Position numbers and translations under genes: made by a program | Assembly: GCA_964482235.1 (NCBI GenBank) | Contig: CAYZWU010000081.1 | Span: forward strand, 1-18,080 | DNA from: CAYZWU01 sp964482235 | GTDB lineage: Bacteria; Planctomycetota; B15-G4; CAYZWU01 | DNA length: 18,080 nt | Reading direction: 5' to 3' | The notes under the pieces: model-generated | Seen by the model: only the letters and a program-made list of their open reading frames with translations | The model's database searches: none | What the model was told of the DNA's origin: nothing | Shown: positions 7,611 to 14,131 of the stretch, in pieces | Layout: the number at the start of each line of letters is the position of its first letter | How positions within the stretch are numbered: the stretch's first letter is position 1

Positions 7611-8858
7611 TCAGCCGAGCAGGGCGAGGAACATCCCGGCCGCAGCGGCCGATCCGATCACGCCGGCCACGTTCGGACCCATGGCGGCCATGAGGGGATT
7701 GACCATTCCATCCGTATCGTCGGACACCACCTTCTGGACCACGCGGGCCGACATCGGCACGGCGCTTACACCGGCTGCACCGATGCAGGGATTGATCTTC
7801 TTTCCCTCGGGGAGAAAGATGTTGAGGATCTTGGCGAAAACCAGCCCGCCGGCCGTGCTGAATGCGAAGGCGACGGCTCCCAGGAGCAGGATACCGAGCG
7901 TCTCGGCAGTGAGGAAGCTGGCAGCCGTCATGGTGGCGCCGACTACGATGCCCAGGAAGATGGTGGCGATATCGATGAGAGGGCCTCCCGCCGTCTGGCG
8001 GAGCCTCTCAGTCACCTTGCTCACCCGGAGAAGGTTGCCGAACATCAGCATGCCGATCAGCGGAGCGCACGACGGGATGACCAGGATGGTCACCAGGATC
8101 GTGGCAATGGGGAAGATGATCAGCGCGCGGCGCGAGACTTCCCTGGCCTGGGGCATGTCGATCGCCCGTTCGTTCTTCGTCGTCAGGGCCCGGATGATCG
8201 GCGGCTGGATGATCGGCACGAGGCTCATGTAGCTGTAGGCCGCCACGGCGATCGGCCCCAGGAGGTGAGGCGCCATCTTGGAGGCCAGGAAGATCGACGT
8301 GGGACCGTCCGCGCCTCCGATGATGCCGATGGCGGCCGATTCCCGTGCAGTGAATCCGAAGAGATAGAAGGCCCCGAAAGCGGCGGCAAAGATGCCGAAC
8401 TGGGCCGCCGCCCCGAGGAGAAAGGTGACCGGCCGCCCGAGAAGAGGCCTGAAGTCGGTGAGAACGCCCACACCGAGAAAGATCAGCGGCGGGATGAACT
8501 CGGTCTTGATCCCCGCCTTGTAGATCAGGGCCAGCAGCCCGGAATCATGGTAGGCGCTCAGACCGGCAAGAGGGAGGTTGGCCAGGATCGCTCCCAGCCC
8601 GATGGGCAGCAGGAGGAGCGGTTCGTATTTCCGGGAGACGGCCAGGTAGATCAGGAGGCCGCCCACGGCGAACATCACCAGGTTGCCCCACTCGAGGTTG
8701 AGGAAGCCCAGCTGATCGATCACTCTCTGGAAGGCGTCGGGCGCCTCCTCACCGCCGTTGACAGCCGCTTTCGCAGCCTCGTCGGCCTTGTCCGCAGCGG
8801 CACCGGCCGCCTTGTCGAGCGCTCCCACGAACCCGGCCAGCAATTCTGTCACACCCAT
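7611..8858 (-). CDS. oadB: Na+-translocating decarboxylase, beta subunit (oxaloacetate decarboxylase type)
   Basis: A 415-residue polytopic inner-membrane protein, the subunit that decarboxylates carboxybiotin and exports Na+ across the membrane. Family hallmarks are present: GGADGPTSIF (181-190), which holds the aspartate implicated in Na+ and proton handling, the PPIIRALTTKNER stretch (219-231), and the C-terminal GPNVAGVIGSA (394-404). Around ten hydrophobic segments run from residue 57 to the end. The first 50 residues form an Ala/Asp/Lys-rich, probably helical extension. The ATG is preceded by a GAGAGGGA ribosome site. It follows oadA by 41 bases, and oadG and oadA lie upstream in the same direction. 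Beta subunits of methylmalonyl-CoA, malonate and glutaconyl-CoA decarboxylases look alike, so the substrate is inferred from the neighbouring alpha subunit. Confidence 0.93.
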   Translation of the reverse strand: MGVTELLAGFVGALDKAAGAAADKADEAAKAAVNGGEEAPDAFQRVIDQLGFLNLEWGNLVMFAVGGLLIYLAVSRKYEPLLLLPIGLGAILANLPLAGLSAYHDSGLLALIYKAGIKTEFIPPLIFLGVGVLTDFRPLLGRPVTFLLGAAAQFGIFAAAFGAFYLFGFTARESAAIGIIGGADGPTSIFLASKMAPHLLGPIAVAAYSYMSLVPIIQPPIIRALTTKNERAIDMPQAREVSRRALIIFPIATILVTILVIPSCAPLIGMLMFGNLLRVSKVTERLRQTAGGPLIDIATIFLGIVVGATMTAASFLTAETLGILLLGAVAFAFSTAGGLVFAKILNIFLPEGKKINPCIGAAGVSAVPMSARVVQKVVSDDTDGMVNPLMAAMGPNVAGVIGSAAAAGMFLALLG

Positions 8859-8899
8859 CTCATTCCCTCTCCGCGATCATGCTGCAACGACTGGCGATC

Positions 8900-10762
8900 T
8901 CACTTGGCAATGCTCAGGATGGGCTGTCCCGCAGGGACCTCGGACCCGATCGTGATGTGGACGTTCGCTACCGTGCCGTCGCAGGTCGACTTGACATCGT
9001 GATCGGCCTTCATCGCCTCGACGACGGCCACCACCTGGCCCGACTTGATCGCGTCGCCCTCCTTGACCATGAGGTCCTTGAGAGTCACGGCACCGGGGAA
9101 GGGAGCCTTCAGGGGAACGGTGTTGTTGCCGCCTGCAGCCGGCGCGGCCGCGGGTGCAGCCGGGGCAGGTGCAACTTCCTCGGGGAAGTCGAGGCTCACG
9201 CGGTAGGTGCGGATCGTGCCGCTGTCGTCCTCGACCTTGCAGGTCACCGGCCCCTTCGGGCGCGGTGCCTGCGCGGCGGCGGCCGGTGCTGCGGGAGCCG
9301 GCGCTGCGGCTGGAGCGGGCTCTTCCTTCTTCTTGAGCGGGAGGACGATGCGCCCCTTGCCCTTGAGGAGGTGCAGGCCCTCGTTCGCTTCCACCTTCTT
9401 GCCTGGCTTCATCTGGCTGAGCACGAGGAAGATGTTCTCGTCCGTCTCGGGCAGGCCGTTCTCCTTCACGATCCGTGTCGCTTCCGGAATGTTGTTCGGC
9501 GCCTTCTGGAGCGGGTCGCCGTCGAAGGGCGGCATGTCGAGCTGCTGGGCTGCGATCTTCACCACCTCGGGATCGGGCTCCGCCGGCGGCTTGCCGAAGT
9601 AGCCGAGCACCGTGCGGCCGTAGCCCTCGTTGATCTTCTCCCAGCGGCCGAACTGCACGTTGAAGAAGGCCTGGAGCCAGTAGAACTGGCTGCCCGGCGT
9701 CACGCTCGTCCAGGCGCCGCCGGCCTTCACCACGATGGGGAACTCGTCGAGCACCTGGCTGTACTTCTCCTCGATCCCGGCATCGACCATCATCTGGACG
9801 TTGGGTCCGATGGCGCCGCCCGGCATGGGGAATCCGGTGACACGCGGATCAGGCGTGGTGCAGATCGGGTTGAAGGCGTACGCTTTCATCCCTTCCTGCA
9901 GGATGTTCGACACCTCGCCCATCTTGCCCACGTCGATGTCGAGGGTGTAGCCCGTGCCCTTGAGCATGTGGGCCATGGAGCGGACGTCGGGCTGGCAGGT
10001 GCCGCTGGCGTAGGGCACGAGGCCGAGGTCGATACCGTCGCATCCGCCCTCGATGGCGGCCAGGTAGTAGGCCACAGCCGTGGAGGCGGTGTCGTGGGTG
10101 TGGCACCAGAGAGGAGTCTCGGGCGGCAGGATCTTGCGGATCCCCTTGGCCGTCTCGTACACGGTCAAGGTGTCGCAGGTGCCGCTGGCGTCCTTCATGC
10201 AGAGAGAGTCTATCTTCACGCCCGAATCGATCAGCTGCCTGGCCACGCTGATGTAATACTCGGAAGTATGAACCTTGGTTTCGCCGAAGCTGGGCGGAAG
10301 GCCCATGAGGGCCACGCAGACCTGGTGGTGCATGCCGGCGTCGATGATCGGCTGGGCCGTCTTGACGAGAAGCTCGACATTGTTGGTGAAGTCGAAGTTC
10401 CTGTCCCAGTCGGTCTCGTGCTTCTTCATGAGCTTGCCCTGAAGGTTGAGACCTTCGATCGACTGGGTCGTGAGTGTGACGCCGCTGATGGAGCGGGTCA
10501 GGATCTGGGTGATGGAGTCGGGCCCCACAGCCTTTCGCATCTTGTCCATGCATTCGAAGGGACACTCGTTCACGTAGAGGATCGGCGCCTGGAACCGAGC
10601 GCCGCCGCCGAACTCGAAGTGACGGATCCCTGCGTCGCGGGACGCTTCCATGGCCGGGATGAGATCTGCCACCCGCACCTTGCCTCCGAAGGCACTCTGC
10701 AGACCATCCCTGAAGGGCGTGAACATCACACGGATTGTTTTCGCGGACTTCGCGTATATCAC
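8900..10762 (-). CDS. oadA: Carboxyltransferase with biotin-carrier domain: oxaloacetate decarboxylase alpha / pyruvate carboxylase B type
   Basis: 620 residues. An N-terminal TIM-barrel carboxyltransferase carries FRDGLQS (17-23), the lysine in MKDASG (189-194) and the metal-binding HTHD (221-224). A conserved middle domain extends to about 475. Two Ala/Pro linkers (about 482-501 and 531-544) flank a small insert, and a C-terminal biotinyl domain (about 548-620) carries the biotin lysine K585 in VEAMKAD. The enzyme moves the carboxyl group of oxaloacetate to biotin, which OadB then decarboxylates to pump Na+. The usual biotin motif is AMKM; here the residue after lysine is alanine, which is unusual. 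The barrel motif also differs from the common LRDAHQS. GTG start overlapping the oadG stop (GTGA) shows tight coupling. A pyruvate carboxylase B role is possible, but the adjacent oadG and oadB favour the Na+ pump. Confidence 0.92.
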   Translation of the reverse strand: MIYAKSAKTIRVMFTPFRDGLQSAFGGKVRVADLIPAMEASRDAGIRHFEFGGGARFQAPILYVNECPFECMDKMRKAVGPDSITQILTRSISGVTLTTQSIEGLNLQGKLMKKHETDWDRNFDFTNNVELLVKTAQPIIDAGMHHQVCVALMGLPPSFGETKVHTSEYYISVARQLIDSGVKIDSLCMKDASGTCDTLTVYETAKGIRKILPPETPLWCHTHDTASTAVAYYLAAIEGGCDGIDLGLVPYASGTCQPDVRSMAHMLKGTGYTLDIDVGKMGEVSNILQEGMKAYAFNPICTTPDPRVTGFPMPGGAIGPNVQMMVDAGIEEKYSQVLDEFPIVVKAGGAWTSVTPGSQFYWLQAFFNVQFGRWEKINEGYGRTVLGYFGKPPAEPDPEVVKIAAQQLDMPPFDGDPLQKAPNNIPEATRIVKENGLPETDENIFLVLSQMKPGKKVEANEGLHLLKGKGRIVLPLKKKEEPAPAAAPAPAAPAAAAQAPRPKGPVTCKVEDDSGTIRTYRVSLDFPEEVAPAPAAPAAAPAAGGNNTVPLKAPFPGAVTLKDLMVKEGDAIKSGQVVAVVEAMKADHDVKSTCDGTVANVHITIGSEVPAGQPILSIAK

Positions 10763-10968
10763 TTTCGCAGCTCCTCAATTCGATTCACTCGGGCACCGGG
10801 CACCATGGCGGCAACGGCCGCATGGATCGCCGCGACTGACGCGACGTCCACATCATCATCGCCTCCCCCGGGAAAGAGGGACGTGATGATCCGGATCAGA
10901 ACGGCCAGGAAACCGAGAAGAATGAAAACGACAAGAAATGACAGGACACAAGCTGTTAGTACACTCAT
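10759..10968 (-). CDS. oadG: Oxaloacetate decarboxylase gamma subunit (OadG family)
   Basis: 69 residues, starting at the ATG at 10968. One membrane helix (about 6-31) is followed by an acidic GGGDDDVD stretch and a short Ala-rich helix with VAAIHAAVAAM, the pattern of OadG proteins, which anchor the alpha subunit to the membrane beta subunit and bind a metal ion. The family is short and poorly conserved, so the call rests on size, topology and position directly before oadA, whose GTG overlaps this stop codon. A much longer reading frame (to 11655) exists upstream but runs antisense into the biotin ligase gene and should be ignored. No clear ribosome site precedes this ATG, although a candidate promoter lies 59-87 bases upstream. 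Confidence 0.8.
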   Translation of the reverse strand: MSVLTACVLSFLVVFILLGFLAVLIRIITSLFPGGGDDDVDVASVAAIHAAVAAMVPGARVNRIEELRK

Positions 10969-11007
10969 AGGGCACGTGTCAAATGTAGGGTTTAGTGAGA
11001 TTTCAAA

Positions 11008-11036
11008 TTGGATAATGAAGGGAGCTACAATATAAA
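11008..11036 (+). promoter_or_regulatory. Weak candidate promoter for the biotin ligase gene
   Basis: TTGGAT (11008-11013) and TATAAA (11031-11036) are spaced by 17 bases and lie 74 bases before the ligase start. The -35 box matches consensus poorly (3 of 6) while the -10 box matches 5 of 6. It overlaps the better promoter candidate for the divergent oad operon, so both could not be occupied at once. Confidence 0.3.
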
Positions 11037-11055
11037 GGTCGTCGTTATCTGTCAA
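11027..11055 (-). promoter_or_regulatory. Candidate sigma70-type promoter for oadG-oadA-oadB
   Basis: On the minus strand a perfect TTGACA (11050-11055) is followed after exactly 17 bases by TATTGT (11027-11032), which matches the -10 consensus at 4 of 6 positions. It lies 59 bases upstream of the oadG ATG, in the 141-base spacer shared with the divergent biotin ligase gene. Confidence 0.5.
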
Positions 11056-11109
11056 TTTATTTCCCCGATCCCCGCGGTCGTGGAATGCCGGGTTCAGACA
11101 GGAGCGGCG

Positions 11110-12087
11110 ATGGAAATCGTGACCGACATGGGTGAGGCTGCACTGGCCGCCTTTTTCGGCCCCTCCTTCTCCCGAATCTCCGCCGCCGGCCCCCTGCCCG
11201 GAGAGGTCCGGCGGCTGTCCGACCTCCTCTTCGCCGGGAGCCGGTTTCGTGTTCTCCGGCTCGACGAACGGTCGGTCCCCGACCGGTTCGGGCCGCTCAT
11301 CCTGCTCGAGAATTCTCTCCGCTCGAACCTCGACGCCCTGATGGAAGCCCTCCGCAACGGCATACACGTGCCTGACGGAACGGTTTGCGCCGCCTCGAAG
11401 GGCGAGGGATTCATGGGCCGGTTCGGCCGCTCCTGGGCCTGCCTCGAAGGCAACCTGCATATCGTGGTCCGCCTCGAGCCGCGCCTCACGCTCGATCGGG
11501 CCGGGACCGCCTTCTCGATCCTGCCGGCCGTGGCCTGCACCGAGGCGATCCGGCTCGCCGCCGGGCTTGCCGAGGAACCGCGGATCAAGTGGATCAACGA
11601 CGTCGTTGTCGGCAGGCGGAAAATCGGCGGCGTCCTGACGCGCCAGACGTTCCACGAGCCGCTGATCACCGACGCAGTCCTCGGCATCGGAGTCAACGTG
11701 AGGAAATCCCCGGAGCTGGAAGGCGATCCCTTCGTGCCGGCAACGGGCTGCCTCGCCGAGCTTTACACCTCCAGGGACTGGTGGCCCGGTCTTCTGCTCA
11801 TCTTTCTTCTCCAGCGGATCGACCGACTCTTCGGCGAGCTGATTGAAAACGGAAACGAACCGCTTCTCGATCGCTACAGGCGCTACGACTGCGTCATCGG
11901 CCGCAGGGTGAGGATCTACTCCGACGGGTTCGGATCCGGCGACGCGGGAGTGGATTCGAGGGAGCGGATCGCCTCGGGTGTGGTGGAGCGAATCTGCGAC
12001 GATCTCTCGCTGCTGATCAACGGTACGCGGGTGAGCAGCGGCCGCCTGGCCTTCGAGAGCGATTGCGACAGCCCCTCAACCGATTGA
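11110..12087 (+). CDS. birA: Biotin--protein ligase
   Basis: 325 residues from the ATG at 11110, chosen because AGGAG lies five bases before it; a TTG at 11008 would add 34 residues. The catalytic domain carries GRFGRSW (103-109) for the ATP/biotin loop, KWINDVVVGRRKIGGVL (160-176, usual KWPND), and LGIGVNV (191-197). A small C-terminal beta domain (about 285-315, GVVERICDDLSLLI) follows. It would activate biotin as biotinyl-AMP and attach it to the OadA biotinyl lysine. The first 60 residues do not look like the DNA-binding wing of E. coli BirA, so direct repression is not supported. Differences from consensus are M102 where the first GR arginine usually sits, and Ile for Pro in KWPND. Lipoate ligases share the fold, but the adjacent biotin enzyme favours biotin. 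Symbol by function, not strict orthology. Confidence 0.85.
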   Translation: MEIVTDMGEAALAAFFGPSFSRISAAGPLPGEVRRLSDLLFAGSRFRVLRLDERSVPDRFGPLILLENSLRSNLDALMEALRNGIHVPDGTVCAASKGEGFMGRFGRSWACLEGNLHIVVRLEPRLTLDRAGTAFSILPAVACTEAIRLAAGLAEEPRIKWINDVVVGRRKIGGVLTRQTFHEPLITDAVLGIGVNVRKSPELEGDPFVPATGCLAELYTSRDWWPGLLLIFLLQRIDRLFGELIENGNEPLLDRYRRYDCVIGRRVRIYSDGFGSGDAGVDSRERIASGVVERICDDLSLLINGTRVSSGRLAFESDCDSPSTD

Positions 12088-12162
12088 TTCCTAGCGAAAC
12101 GATCGTCTTTATCGTTGTAAGGAACGGTCCTTATTGCCGTCCATATTTCCCGTGCAAAATTC

Positions 12163-12190
12163 TGTACATGCGGAAGCGATGTGCTATTAT
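12163..12190 (+). promoter_or_regulatory. Candidate promoter with extended -10 for the DUF481 gene
   Basis: TGTACA (12163-12168) and TATTAT (12185-12190) are spaced by 16 bases, and the -10 box is preceded by TGC, the extended -10 element. It lies 47 bases before the start codon in a 150-base spacer that is visibly AT-richer than the flanking genes. Confidence 0.5.
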
Positions 12191-12237
12191 TCCGGATTCT
12201 CTTTTCCTGAAAACTTTGGTACGTAGGAGCAGAATCA

Positions 12238-13221
12238 ATGAATTCCCCAAAGCGTTCATTCCACCGGAATTATCCGACCCTGTTTGCCTTTGCTTTTCTG
12301 ATTCTCGTCGCAACCGGCTGTTCCACCCCGGCCGAACCGAGACCGCAGATCACCGGCGACACCGAAATCCTCAGCCTGGCCGCCTTCACAAGGCCCGATC
12401 CGCTGGCCCTGCCGGCGTCTCTCCCCGAGGCTGCACCGGCCGTTCTCCCCGAGACCACTCCGGAAGCCCTGCCTCTCCTGGCCCAGGATGAGGAAGAAGA
12501 GAAGAAGGTCTGGGACGGCCTCGTCGAGCTGGGCGCCTCCGCCACGGGCGGCAACTCGAAGACCCGCGACTTCGATGCCCGCTTCCTGCTCAAGGCCGAG
12601 TGGGAAAAGGACAGGTTCCAGGGCTACGCCAGGCACGAGTGGGGCGAAGCCGAGGACAGCGACGGCGAAACCGAACGCAACCGCAACCGCCAGACCGCCG
12701 GCGCCAAGTACGAGCGCGACCTGGCGGATAGGTTCTTCGGATTCGCCAAGCAGGACTTCGAAAGGGACGAGTTCCAGGAATTGAAGATGCGCTCCACCAC
12801 CACGGTCGGCGCCGGTTACCGGATCCTCGACGAGGAAAAGCACAAGCTCGGCGTCGAGGTCGGTGTCGGTTGGGAGTCCAACAACTTCTACGAAGACGAC
12901 AACTCCCGCTACTCGGTCTTCCGCTTCGGCGAGGACTGGGACTGGGATTTCACCACGGACTGGGAGCTCGTGCAGACCTTCGAGTACCTGACGAGCATCC
13001 CCGACTACGACGACGATTTCCGGACGGTGACCACGGTTGATCTGCGGCACCAGATGTCCGCAAACCTCTTCCTCTCCTTCGGTTTCGAGCACCGCTACTA
13101 CGCCGAGCCCGCAAGGCTGGACCCCGTCCTCTGGGACAACGGAATGTACGTCTGGGACAACGGAAAGTACGCGAGCCGCCAGGACTGGCTGGCCACGATC
13201 AAGCTCGGCTGGTCGTTCTGA
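12238..13221 (+). CDS. DUF481-family outer-membrane beta-barrel protein with lipobox
   Basis: 327 residues. A basic N-terminus and hydrophobic run (14-26) end in VATGC, an acceptable lipobox that would lipidate Cys28; if not cleaved there, it is an ordinary signal peptide. A Pro/Ala/Glu-rich stretch (30-88) precedes a region of alternating aromatic and charged strands (about 90-327) ending in a C-terminal Phe, as in outer-membrane barrels. WDGLVELGASATGGNSKTRDF matches the opening of DUF481 (YdiY-like) proteins, whose members are often induced by salt but have no settled function. Start supported by AGGAG eight bases before ATG. A 21-base in-frame tandem duplication repeats WDNGMYV as WDNGKYA (about 298-311), likely in a surface loop. 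A lipobox together with a barrel is unusual. Confidence 0.8.
   Translation: MNSPKRSFHRNYPTLFAFAFLILVATGCSTPAEPRPQITGDTEILSLAAFTRPDPLALPASLPEAAPAVLPETTPEALPLLAQDEEEEKKVWDGLVELGASATGGNSKTRDFDARFLLKAEWEKDRFQGYARHEWGEAEDSDGETERNRNRQTAGAKYERDLADRFFGFAKQDFERDEFQELKMRSTTTVGAGYRILDEEKHKLGVEVGVGWESNNFYEDDNSRYSVFRFGEDWDWDFTTDWELVQTFEYLTSIPDYDDDFRTVTTVDLRHQMSANLFLSFGFEHRYYAEPARLDPVLWDNGMYVWDNGKYASRQDWLATIKLGWSF
13130..13171 (+). repeat. 21-base tandem duplication inside the DUF481 gene
   Basis: Two adjacent 21-base copies (13130-13150 and 13151-13171) differ at one base. They keep the frame and encode WDNGMYV then WDNGKYA. The near identity at nucleotide level points to a recent slippage or duplication event. 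Confidence 0.85.
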
Positions 13222-13248
13222 CAAAATCGGCTCGAGCCCAGGCAGGCG

Positions 13249-13281
13249 GCGGGAAATGAAAGGCCGGCCTTTCTCTCCCGC
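13249..13281. terminator. Hairpin between convergent genes, possible two-way terminator
   Basis: A perfect 16-base palindrome GAAAGGCCGGCCTTTC (13258-13273) is enclosed by GCGGGA (13249-13254) and TCCCGC (13276-13281), giving a long interrupted hairpin. It fills the gap between the stop of the DUF481 gene (plus) and the stop of the HAD gene (minus), the usual place for a shared terminator. No T-tract follows on either strand. Confidence 0.5.
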
Positions 13282-13925
13282 TACCTGTCGTCGAGAAGAG
13301 ACCAGTCGAAACGATCGAGGCCGTTCAGCACCCGCAGGACGGCGCCGAAATCGGCCTCGAAGTTGTCCCGCGTCACCACGGCCACAACAGCCATGCCGGC
13401 TGCGCGGGCAGCCTCGACGCCATGGGGGGCATCCTCGATGACAAGACAGTCCGAGGGCGGCACGTCCATCCGCTCCGCAGCCAGAAGGAACAGGGCGGGA
13501 TCGGGCTTGGCCTCTTCGACGTCGTCGGCGCAGACAACTGCATCGAAGCTCCTCTCGAGGCCGACCTCGCCAAGAACGGCGTCGACAACGGCCCGGCTCG
13601 ACGAGGAGGCCAGGGCCATGGGAAAACCGCGCATCTTGAGCCCCACCACCAGCTCCGTCACGCCCGGCTGGAGCACGAGCCCTCCCTGAATCAGATCGAT
13701 CACCCTCTTCTCCCGCTCCGCGGCGAGAGAGGCCGCGCCTGCCTCGATGCCGTGCTTCCTCGTCACCGCCTCGAAGAAGCGCCTGTCGTCCAGGCCGAGC
13801 CAGGCCGCATTCTCCTCGGGAGTCAGGGCCACATCGAACCTGTCGAGAACCTCGTTGGCCGCCTCCAGGTGGAGCGGCTCCGTATCCACCAGCACCCCGT
13901 CCATGTCGAAGATCACGGCTTCCAT
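13281..13925 (-). CDS. HAD-superfamily hydrolase, beta-phosphoglucomutase/phosphatase-like
   Basis: 214 residues, typical length for the family. All four HAD motifs are present: DMDGVLVDTEP (7-17, nucleophile D7 and acid D9), SSSS (107-110), K140 in EEAKPDP, and the metal-binding IEDAPHG (163-169). A helical cap lies between motifs I and II (about 17-85), the subclass I arrangement of beta-phosphoglucomutase, phosphoglycolate phosphatase and 2-deoxyglucose-6-phosphatase. Substrate specificity cannot be read from the motifs. Start supported by AAGGAGG about ten bases before ATG. It is transcribed divergently from the hybrid kinase gene (206-base gap) and converges on the DUF481 gene. No sugar-metabolism neighbours help to narrow the role. 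Confidence 0.9.
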   Translation of the reverse strand: MEAVIFDMDGVLVDTEPLHLEAANEVLDRFDVALTPEENAAWLGLDDRRFFEAVTRKHGIEAGAASLAAEREKRVIDLIQGGLVLQPGVTELVVGLKMRGFPMALASSSSRAVVDAVLGEVGLERSFDAVVCADDVEEAKPDPALFLLAAERMDVPPSDCLVIEDAPHGVEAARAAGMAVVAVVTRDNFEADFGAVLRVLNGLDRFDWSLLDDR

Positions 13926-14022
13926 TTCAAATAACCCTCCTTCTGAGTCGTTTTGCTCAATTCTATGTCAATTCACGACATGGAAACAGTTCAGGTTTCG
14001 GGAAAAATGTGTCGAAAAAAGT

Positions 14023-14066
14023 CCTGATCCGTTCGTCCCGAGATCAAGATCCTCCGAGGGATCAGG
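14023..14066 (+). other. Inverted repeat in the leader of the hybrid kinase gene
   Basis: CCTGATCC (14023-14030) pairs perfectly with GGATCAGG (14059-14066); allowing a one-base bulge the stem extends by GTC/GAC to about 14021-14069. A smaller GATCC/GGATC pair (14048-14063) shares the right arm, so two folds compete. It lies 66 bases before the kinase start codon, within the divergent spacer. It could be an RNA leader fold or an operator; no function is evident. Confidence 0.4.
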
Positions 14067-14131
14067 GACGCTCAGCAGTCATGGCATCACGATTTCTTCA
14101 ACAAAGTCTGATAGGGCTCCTGGATTAGAAC

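Noticed and set aside
8879..11035. 718-residue open frame antisense to oadA and oadG
   Set aside because: It covers two genes with clear family motifs on the other strand and has shadow-type composition.
11110..11290. DNA-binding repressor domain at the N-terminus of the biotin ligase
   Set aside because: The first 60 residues show no helix-turn-helix pattern like that of E. coli BirA, so autoregulation is not supported.
10759..11655. 298-residue version of the oadG frame
   Set aside because: The extra 229 residues are antisense to the biotin ligase gene. The 69-residue form starting at 10968 has the right size and topology for OadG.
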